DNA of 64,000 nt. It comes from Serripes groenlandicus. Its lineage: Eukaryota; Mollusca; Bivalvia; Cardiida; Cardiidae. The translations under genes and the position numbers were made by a program. The stretch is from assembly GCA_031761405.1 (NCBI GenBank), contig JASEVX010000003.1:18376489-18440488 (forward strand). The letters are read 5' to 3'. Every line of letters starts with the position of its first letter. Positions within the stretch are counted from its first letter, which is position 1. The notes beneath the pieces were generated by a model. That model was not told the origin of the DNA, made no database searches, and saw only the letters and a list, made by a program, of their open reading frames with translations. Positions 56,093 through 64,000 of this stretch are shown piece after piece.

Positions 56093-56882
56093 CTAATAAC
56101 ATTTTAGTTTTCTCATTATTTTCATGTAGCCATCAGTGAAGTGACATTGTGACTGTTTGGACGCTGTGTTTGGTGTTTAAGTGATATCGACATTCATAGA
56201 AAACTATAACGTAAGACTGATTTCATATTTTTCCCATAGAGTTTCAGTAATGAGCATGGGTGCTATAACTGACATTAGACAGTATAGGCTAGCTATCCTT
56301 TCACGTCGTTTTCAAACCGTATTCATATATGTACATGTCGAACAAGTTATACTATATCCTAATAATGATGTGCCTATATACAAGCTGATCTGAATCTACA
56401 CAGTTCATAAATCTTAAATAGTCAAGGCTCTTCTTTCCTATGTCAGGTCAATATTGCTTATACAGCGTCACCGTCTCAAGGCTAATTTTCGCATAGTTCA
56501 ATCAAGCGACATTATCCCTCTATACGTTACAGCCTATCGTGAGTATACTATAGTGAATGTCTGTCTTGGTGTCGCTCAATGAATCAACTTGTCTATTTCG
56601 CCTGATTAATGTTTACTGGATCTTAGTCACAGTCTAAACCAATATACTAAAATAGTTATAGTATTGTATCACTTCATAACTTCTCATAGACTATTAGAGT
56701 CTGAGTGCTAGTCTTAAGCTGAATCAAATAGCATCAAGTGCTGTGACAATCTGATTACAATTGGTCATTACAATATGATTGTTCATCCCGAAAGGTCCCG
56801 GCACCATTCTCATAAAACTCACAGAAATGTACGGTACGGTATACAGCCTTAATACAAAATAATTAATTCATATCTTTTACAG
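56093..56882 (+). promoter_or_regulatory. Upstream region or intron ending in a splice acceptor at 56881-56882
   Basis: The segment before the coding exon ends TCATATCTTTTACAG, a polypyrimidine-type tract followed by AG, the form of a 3' splice site. The coding exon would start at 56883, leaving a 12-base 5' UTR before the ATG. An upstream non-coding exon and the promoter are therefore expected further left, but neither is identifiable. Confidence 0.55.
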
Positions 56883-56894
56883 GACCTTGTGAAA

Positions 56895-58247
56895 ATGGAT
56901 CAGACAGTAAGAGATGGAGAAAGAAACCAAACGGAATTGGCCTTTGACGAAATCAGGGAGGAACTCATACAAGTTGAAGAGGGAAATGGAAATCTCAATG
57001 ATGCCATTTGTGATAATTGTTTTATTAGAACTTTAAGTAGATCTAGTGTAAATGTAACTATCGCACTATATTTGTGTTATAAATGTAACACCTATTTATG
57101 TCAGGATTGTTTTATAGGACACGAATCGCATCGATTCTTTAAGAAAAGTGAGAAAGCAAGAATGAAGAAATGTTTTCATGAAATAATGTATGAGATTAAG
57201 AGTGAGAGAAAGGAAATGTTTAATAGAGAGGATGTTTCTATGGTCGATAGAGTTAATGTTAAACATGAATTGGATAAAAGTGAGGATTATTGGATATCTG
57301 GATTATGTGGACTGGATGACACAAGGTGGGTTGTTTGTGATCATTATAATTATTGTATTAAAATATTCAGTATTGGTTCGCACATTTTACAACGCTATAT
57401 ACGGTTTGGGTCCGAACCTCGGGGTGTTACAGCAATAAAGGGTAAACGAGAACCCACTCAGCAGGTCGTAATGGCCGCCAGTGTGTCGTCCGGTATTAAA
57501 GTAAAAAAGCTTAACCCGTTAAAACGCTTACTTGCTACCATTTATAAAACCTTTTTTTCTGTAAAACGAGAACCCACTGAGCAGGGCTTAATTACCACCA
57601 CTGATATGTCCGTAACGAACCCAGCAGAGCTTGATAAACAATGTCTGCTCGCTGTTACGTTACCATGGAGACGTAGAATATTGATTATTAATTTAACACA
57701 AAATCCTGCCGTAATCACAAAATCTATATACACGGAGAATCAATGTCAGTCTATAGAGTTTAGTGGAGATCAGCTTTTTGCCGTCTGTAGTAATGAAAAT
57801 TACCATGGTCTTGGTCCCTGGATTGTTTACGTGATGTCCACAGACGGAGTCACGATAAAAACCATAAGAACTTATTTACGCTCTGCTTGGCCTGGTCCTG
57901 ATCTCGCTGTTTGTCCCGGAAAAATCTATTTAACTGACTGGGTCAACCACAAAGTACTTTGTATGAACGATAAGGGAAAAGTAATCTTTCACAAAACAAT
58001 AGAAGGGTCACGGCCACGAGGGATCAGTGTAGACCCAGACACTGATAACATTTATATTGGTGACATGGATCACTACAAAGTTTACCGACTCGATTCTCGT
58101 TTCGAGACTTTCGAGTATCTCTTATATTTAAAGTCGGTAGATTCGTTGATGCCCAGAGCTCTTTGTGTATACAGAAATAGACTCTATGGCGGTCATGGCC
58201 TGGTGTCTACTCATGGACACGTGGTAATTGTAGTCCGAGTTTTATAA
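56895..58247 (+). CDS. RING-less B-box / NHL-like beta-propeller protein (TRIM-like)
   Basis: 450 codons, uninterrupted. I choose ATG at 56895 (GTGAAAATGG: A at -3, G at +4); the frame extends two codons upstream only through a GTG. Residues 39-79 form a B-box zinc finger with eight ligands in the pattern C-x2-C-x18-C-x2-C-x4-C-x2-C-x3-H-x2-H (CDNC, CYKC, CQDC, HESH). A short helical, charged segment follows at about 80-125, where TRIM proteins have a coiled coil. The rest resembles NHL-type propeller blades: ISGLCGLDDTRWVVCDHYNY, PGKIYLTDWVNHKVLCMND and SRPRGISVDPDTDNIYIGD. No RING domain is present, so ubiquitin-ligase activity is not expected from this protein alone. Such B-box/NHL-like proteins are expanded in bivalves; a role in immunity or protein scaffolding is inference. 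KREPTQQ and KREPTEQ mark a small internal duplication. No canonical AATAAA was seen just downstream. Confidence 0.87.
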   Translation: MDQTVRDGERNQTELAFDEIREELIQVEEGNGNLNDAICDNCFIRTLSRSSVNVTIALYLCYKCNTYLCQDCFIGHESHRFFKKSEKARMKKCFHEIMYEIKSERKEMFNREDVSMVDRVNVKHELDKSEDYWISGLCGLDDTRWVVCDHYNYCIKIFSIGSHILQRYIRFGSEPRGVTAIKGKREPTQQVVMAASVSSGIKVKKLNPLKRLLATIYKTFFSVKREPTEQGLITTTDMSVTNPAELDKQCLLAVTLPWRRRILIINLTQNPAVITKSIYTENQCQSIEFSGDQLFAVCSNENYHGLGPWIVYVMSTDGVTIKTIRTYLRSAWPGPDLAVCPGKIYLTDWVNHKVLCMNDKGKVIFHKTIEGSRPRGISVDPDTDNIYIGDMDHYKVYRLDSRFETFEYLLYLKSVDSLMPRALCVYRNRLYGGHGLVSTHGHVVIVVRVL

Positions 58248-58868
<621 letters not shown>

Positions 58869-58872
<4 letters not shown>

Positions 58873-59085
58873 TTTTATATCTGTGTATTATTCATATTAT
58901 TAAGTAATGTTTTAATTTAATGACCAATACAATTATTAACTATTTGATATCTGTGTTTTATTCATATTATTAAGTAATGTTTAAATGACCAATACAATTA
59001 TTAAATGTTTTATATCTGTATTATTTATATTATCAAGTAATGTTTTAATGACCAATACAATTATTAAATATTTGATATTATCTTT
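58869..59085 (+). repeat. Three tandem copies of about 72 bp
   Basis: ATATCTGTGTATTATTCATA, TTAAGTAATGTTT and AATGACCAATACAATTATTA recur three times with small indels. Confidence 0.88.
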
Positions 59086-59224
59086 TTAAATTTTGACTTG
59101 GTGTTTTTATTCATTTAGTGTTTTTATTCATACACATTTATGGACTAAATATATATATATAAATATATCGCATTAGCTGAATTAAGATATCTCCAACTTG
59201 GTCATCTCATGAAGATGAACTGAC

Positions 59225-59320
59225 GTAAATCATAGTTTGAAAACATTGTTCGAAAAGTAGCCCAACTTATCACCATCATTGAGCTATTGTTATAAAAATA
59301 TCTCGTCCTTTTGAAAACAT
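59225..59320. mobile_element. Possible TTAA-hairpin MITE fragment
   Basis: GTTTGAAAACATTGTTCGAA only; weak. Confidence 0.25.
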
Positions 59321-59439
59321 TGATAAACATTTATAAGATAAATCGATAAATATCGATGATATCACGGCGACAGTCCAGTTATTATTGACTGCTTCGTGTC
59401 AGTACTAGTCTATAAAAAAGCAATGTGTCTGCACTCAAC

Positions 59440-59508
59440 CAACATCGCCGGGCGGAATCGAACCCAGAGCCTGATCTTCAATCCCACATACTACCAAACG
59501 GTATTCCA
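59440..59508 (-). repeat. tRNA-like sequence
   Basis: Minus strand CCGTTTGGTAGTATGTGGGA (A-box-like), loop TTGAAGA (GAA anticodon position) and CTGGGTTCGATTCCGCCCGG (B box). Stem pairing is incomplete, so it is probably a pseudogene or SINE head. Confidence 0.5.
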
Positions 59509-59694
59509 GGAATAAAACATAAGAGCTATTATCACAGAGTGACAATTATTGACGAAATTCTGTCAAAAATGGGAACTGTTAATTTCGGAAGTTTCTAGAA
59601 AGCTTCTATGATGTATTAGCGAAAAGTGCAGAGACGGAGTTTGGTCTAGATCTACACGGGTCGCAAGTGCCCTAAGATTGATAGACTAGTCCCT

Positions 59695-59845
59695 GGGTGC
59701 CATTCAATCAATTTGCAGAAGATGACGTTGGAAAAAATATGGAGCCTTGAGAAGTGACAATATATATATCGAATCATAAAGTCCAAAACATTGCGGCAAA
59801 TCGAGACATAGCTAGCTGATTATGAACAGTGCTTACGTTTTTCAG
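59695..59845. mobile_element. TTAA-hairpin MITE, worn fragment
   Basis: TTTGCAGAAGATGACGTTGG, AACATTGCGGCAAATCGAGA and a degenerate right half. Confidence 0.4.
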
Positions 59846-59846
59846 T

Positions 59847-59964
59847 GTTTTCAAAATATATATTTGGACACAGGCGACGGTTATCCGTTTTCAAAATATA
59901 TATTTGGACACAGGCGACGGTTATACGTTTTCAAAATATATTGGGACACAGGCGACGGTTATCC
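59847..59964 (+). repeat. Three tandem copies of about 40 bp
   Basis: TTTTCAAAATATATATTTGG then ACACAGGCGACGGTTAT, three times. The third copy is shortened. Confidence 0.88.
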
Positions 59965-61245
59965 TTGAGAACAACAGTTGTAATAACCAGCGTTTTTAAA
60001 ATATCTAGACCCCGTTCCAAGGAGACCGTGACGATCGAAAAACATATAAAGGATTTCTTTATAGACCATGATTTCTTGAACTTACAGCGTCATAGTTATC
60101 ATGTCTTGATCAGTATTAGACATTGGCCCGGTGTTGTCAATAATAACCTTTTTTTTTCAAAGATCAGACTATAGTTTATGAATGCCGATCATTGTCTACA
60201 ATGTATGAACATTGTGTTTTAATGTTGAATATCACAATGTAGCGGTTAATGCGTTAAAAGCAATGTTTTAAAAGACGTATATTGCATTATGCAAAGAGCA
60301 GTCTGCACTAGTACTATAAACAACCCAAGTTTACCCATAAGACGCATTAGTTTGAACCTACAAGTGTGTACAATAAACAACTAAATTTGGGCTTGATACA
60401 TGTACACGTGTATGAACTGGTAAACCTTTAACTCTGGTATACCGATTACTCGATAGATAACGAAAACGGCTTACCATAAAGGCCGTTCAAAGGACCGTAC
60501 TCATAAAACAATATCAGTCAATGTTTTATTGATTCGAAATGATCCCGCTACAGAATTTACACTACAAATAAAATATTGGTCAAAGGGAAGTTATTCATTT
60601 TTCATCAGAATTGTCCGCTCCGCAAGCTGATCCGAATTACTTCCCTTTGATCATTGGCTGAGTTTAACTTTGCCCTGTTAATCCGCTAAACAAACTAGCT
60701 GCGAGTGGGGTTTGTACACGCGCCAAATGGCAATATACATACGGACTGCTGGCGCAATAAATACAACAAGTTCACGGGATCCAGAGATGGAACCTGTCAC
60801 TTCTTTATACCAGTACCAGATATTACGACGGCAAACTGAAGTTTGAATATGCCCAACCACACCTCCACACATCTCCGAGAAATAGGATTTTTTCAACTTT
60901 TGGTCCAATCTTAAATACTGTTATAATAGGCCCATACAATTAGATACGGTGTCTGTAGCACAGCAGGTCATGATTTATTACCCAAGCAAACTAGTGTCTC
61001 TGGTCATTGCTGGTTTAACCTGAGTAACTGTGTTAAATAACTGTGTTTTTATTCGAAGAGATTTTCTGGTAGAAATACAATAAAATGTTCTAGTATCAAT
61101 ATATTTGTAATATTTGTTATTAAAATATATACATTCTTAATTAGAGTAGATTTACTCAATTGTAATAAAGTAAAATATTTGTCTGAAACAACAACCTATG
61201 CATTGATAAATTTATACTGTAAATGCTTGGTTCATAGATACATTG
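59965..61245. other. No gene recognised; small palindromic repeat at 60577-60653
   Basis: GGTCAAAGGGAAGTTATT at 60578 is mirrored by AATTACTTCCCTTTGATC ending about 60652, with one mismatch pair. This type of short hairpin repeat is familiar from bivalves. The rest is unassigned. Confidence 0.5.
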
Positions 61246-61247
61246 TA

Positions 61248-61365
61248 CAGTCCTTCATGATACAGATGACTTTTTATACCTTTGCTGCAGACACATTTTG
61301 AAATAACTATAACAATAGATGAAATTGCTTATAACGACCACTTTCTCCTTTTTTTCCAAAAACTT
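61248..61365. mobile_element. TTAA-hairpin MITE, partial
   Basis: TTTGCTGCAGACACATTTTG and GATGAAATTGCTTATAACGA with CACTTTCTCC. Confidence 0.4.
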
Positions 61366-61836
61366 GCTCTCGCAAAAGCAACCTAGCAATTTGCAACCAG
61401 AAATCAACATGCATATACAGGAAGTTCAATATGTCTTTTAATTATTCACAGAGTATTTCAATTAACTTCTTACAGATATTGTCCATTTGGATCAAATTAC
61501 TTAAATGCATTGGTAGGTATTTATACAAAGCAGACGAATTTTTGTTAAACAACGTTTAAAAAGGTATTGGGTGAACTTTTGAAGATGCAGAGATGGATTT
61601 TGCTGTCTTTGCTGATACACCCAAGTTTTGAAATTATTCTGGAGAAAGGAGAGAAATAAAAATAGATCTTTCAGTTCATATTTTTCAAAGCAGACGACTC
61701 TAAATAATAATTGAAGAAATTGCATGTATGATTTTGGAGCCTATGCAGCAGAATTTTTTTTGAAATCACTATGGCAAATTGAAAAGGAACGAAATTTCTG
61801 CTCACACAACATTGTTTACTCTTACAAACATACGCT

Positions 61837-62041
61837 TTAACCCTTTCCCTTATAGTTATACAACGAATCTGCAGCAGACTGCTTTGAAAATATATGTTGA
61901 CAATTGCAGCAAAACTCTAAATAGGAACGTATAGCGATTGAATATATTTGAAAACTTGGTGGCAAATTGAGAAATTGCTCATCATGAGCAACTCTACTTT
62001 TTATCTCAATGTTTTCAAAGTCATCTGCATCAGTATCTTAA
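61837..62041. mobile_element. TTAA-hairpin MITE copy
   Basis: TTTAACCCTTTCCCTTATAG, AATCTGCAGCAGACTGCTTT and central palindrome GGCAAATTGAGAAATTGCTC. The right end merges with the next copy's TTAA. Confidence 0.72.
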
Positions 62042-62242
62042 CCCTTTCCCTCATGCGACAATTCTGCAGCAAACGATTTTGAACATATTTTGTCAAAAAA
62101 TAGAAAATCTCTATAATTGAATCGATAACCTATGATTAAAAGTGGAAAACATTGTGGCAAAAGGAGAAATTGCTTGTTTTGGGCAATTTTTTCTTTTGTC
62201 ACTATGTTTTCAAAAAGCCGTCTATATGATGGAAAGGGTTAA
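62038..62242. mobile_element. TTAA-hairpin MITE copy adjoining the previous one
   Basis: TTAACCCTTTCCCTCATGCG to ATGATGGAAAGGGTTAA. Closest to the 960-1189 copy (both have ACAATTCTGCAGCA and AACCTATGA segments). The right CTGCAG block is deleted. Confidence 0.82.
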
Positions 62243-63375
62243 ATGGTCGCAAATAGAGGGCGGTCATACACAAAAATCAAAGGGATAGGGTTAGCAGTTA
62301 CATTGGAGTAAGGAAGCATCTATCTTCAACTTTATTAACTTTCCTTTTTCGCCCAGGTATATTTCAGATTCATTGTATGTGTTAACATATATATATAGGT
62401 GTTTATTGTGATCAACATTGCTGTCATATAAACGAAATCTACCAGCATTTCATTCTGCATCCAAGCAGACGCAGGGGTTTATTTATAAGTTTCGGGATTC
62501 TAAGTCCTCTAGAAACTTCCCCCAATCTCACCCATACTAATTTGCCAACTTAATGACGTTTTCCACAACATGTACAGACCCAAAGGCGTGGTCTAAATAT
62601 ATTATGCATCAAAAACAGTCAGAACTGCTGTTGCAATTTAAACATACAAATATTTTTGGAAAATAAAGCTTAAAATGGGGATTTTCAGATGTAGTTGTTG
62701 AGCTTATATACAGTTTATGCTTGCATGTGAGAAATACCTCACAGACTAAGAATTTATTCCGCAATTGTCTTAACCATAACACATAGTAAGCTATTAAACT
62801 AAGAATACTTAGCTAATTTCAAAATTTGAACTTCATAAAATGATTGTATTACAAGAAATTATAACTATGCATTTTTTTTTAAATAAACAGAAGAAATTCT
62901 TAAAAAAGGTTAAGCAATGACATTATTGTTTCAATTCTTTTATTTACATTAAGAGTATAAGTTTCCTATCAATAGAGCACAGTTTCAAGTTAAAACCAAG
63001 ATTTTTCATGAACATTTAGAATTATTCTAAAATTATCCCAAATTGAAAGAAATAGAAGTTTTAAAATCAACTTACCTGTTAAGAGTTGAGAACAACTCCT
63101 GTTAAACTACAGTCTTAAATTTGGTCTAGTCTTAGAATTGACAATCTGACCAAAAACAGGTCTCTATATATAGTTGTTCCTTATCTAGGTAATAACATGC
63201 TTATGTTTTTGCCTCAAATGTGTTTATCTTATGAACGTCTCATTTTATTCTAACACTATGTTACGCATACCTTACGTAGATATCTTACCCGTAATGACAT
63301 AGGTTCTAACTATTTTCTTTACATTAAAATCACATTCTTACCAAAATTTCTTTAAGTAACATGACATTAAATGTG
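62243..63375. other. No gene recognised
   Basis: About 1.1 kb of AT-rich sequence without a supported frame or repeat. Confidence 0.45.
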
Positions 63376-63378
63376 TCT

Positions 63379-63397
63379 GCCAGTGGGAAAGGGTTAA
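63379..63397. mobile_element. TTAA-hairpin MITE, right terminal fragment
   Basis: GCCAGTGGGAAAGGGTTAA only. Confidence 0.4.
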
Positions 63398-63420
63398 TAT
63401 GTGAACGTAAATCTACATAA

Positions 63421-63627
63421 CTATTTCCCACTTGTAAACCAATGTTGACGTGTGTGCAGAAGATTAGTTACACAAGAATATTTGCTCATTATGAGAACTT
63501 TCTGTTTTTGTCATATTGTCTACAATTCTATTCAATAATTACTCTTACATTAATGGAAATTTTCCATATTTTTGCCAAGGCGTTTTCAAAGTCATCTGCT
63601 GCAAATTTGATGTGTATGGTAAAGCAA
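63421..63627. mobile_element. TTAA-hairpin MITE, degenerate
   Basis: CTATTTCCCACTTGTAAACC, TTTGCTCATTATGAGAACTT (centre) and CATCTGCTGCAAATTTGATG then ATGGTAAAGCAA. Confidence 0.6.
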
Positions 63628-63699
63628 TACTTAAAACAAACATGTAAGCTCTACGACTTCGTAGGCTGAACAAATTTTGCTGAAATCATATATCCAAGT

Positions 63700-63918
63700 T
63701 TAACCCTTTCCCTCATATAGACGCTTTCTGATGCCTCTGCAGCAGACAGGTTTTTTGCAAAAATAGTGATAAAAGAAGAATTTCACAAAACGAGCAATTT
63801 CTCCTTTTGCCACAATGTTTTCCACTTTAAGTCATTCAACTATAGAGATTTTCTATATTTTGACAAAATATGTTTAAATGCGTCTACTGCAGAATTGTCG
63901 TATGATGGAAATGGTTAA
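63700..63918. mobile_element. TTAA-hairpin MITE, near intact
   Basis: TTAACCCTTTCCCTCATATA to ATGATGGAAATGGTTAA. Very close to the copy at 52236 (shared GACGCTTTCTGA, AAAGAAGAA, TTTTCCACTTT and GAATTGTCGTATGA), implying recent common origin. Confidence 0.88.
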
Positions 63919-64000
63919 ACAAATAATAATCATAATGTAAACAAAATCTTTTACATTTTATTAAGTCATCTTTACTTCTTTATAAGTGTTATTCAAAAGC

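Noticed and set aside
56889..56894. GTG start for the B-box protein
   Set aside because: Nuclear animal genes start at ATG; the in-frame ATG at 56895 has a good context.

Overview
The window reads as repeat-dense, AT-rich intergenic DNA from a bivalve mollusc. The assignment rests on three things seen here: SINEs with the conserved 3' core that I recall from the molluscan RUDI/V-SINE family, an interspersed repeat starting AACAAGAGGCCC of a kind common in bivalves, and non-LTR retrotransposon relics. I cannot name the species. Only one convincing host gene is present: a 450-codon, single-exon, RING-less B-box/NHL-like (TRIM-like) protein at 56895-58247 on the + strand, with a splice acceptor just before its start codon. 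Most other open frames are chance or come from tandem arrays whose unit length is a multiple of three.

Layout. 0.2-0.9 kb holds a decayed CR1-like reverse transcriptase fragment (minus strand). From about 1 to 28.5 kb, and again at 52, 56 and 59-64 kb, lie roughly 40 copies or fragments of one short TTAA-flanked, palindromic element (TIR beginning CCCTTTCCC), best explained as a piggyBac-type MITE family. An 11.4-14.9 kb segment is a 5'-truncated, twice-frameshifted non-LTR retrotransposon (endonuclease, reverse transcriptase, C-terminal zinc knuckle; minus strand). At 23.9-26.1 kb two unrelated minisatellites (38-bp and 36-bp units) abut. At 28.6-32.0 kb is a composite element with foldback architecture: arms of GGTCTTAG-rich tandem repeats plus a roughly 315-bp block present once on the left and twice, inverted, on the right, around a 1.5-kb core that contains a GC-rich island.

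34.1-36.0 kb contains a 401-bp GC-rich duplication, a CT microsatellite, a 200-N assembly gap and an array of about 20-bp palindromic units. 37.1-37.9 kb is a GC-rich 92-bp array. From 40 to 55 kb a chain of different minisatellites follows: about 157-bp, 61-bp, 50-bp, about 36-bp and a 45-bp array of about 7 kb. The 45-bp array changes strand orientation near 48.1 kb and has been invaded by a RUDI-like SINE, an AACAAGAGGCCC repeat, a deleted SINE and a clean TTAA MITE copy.

There is no operon-like or pathway-like cooperation between genes here. The biology visible is the interplay of mobile elements and satellites: insertions into arrays give usable pre-insertion sites, and several elements are nested. 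The least explained items are the foldback composite with its Arg-rich 66-codon frame, the palindromic array beside the gap, and the strand switch in the 45-bp array.
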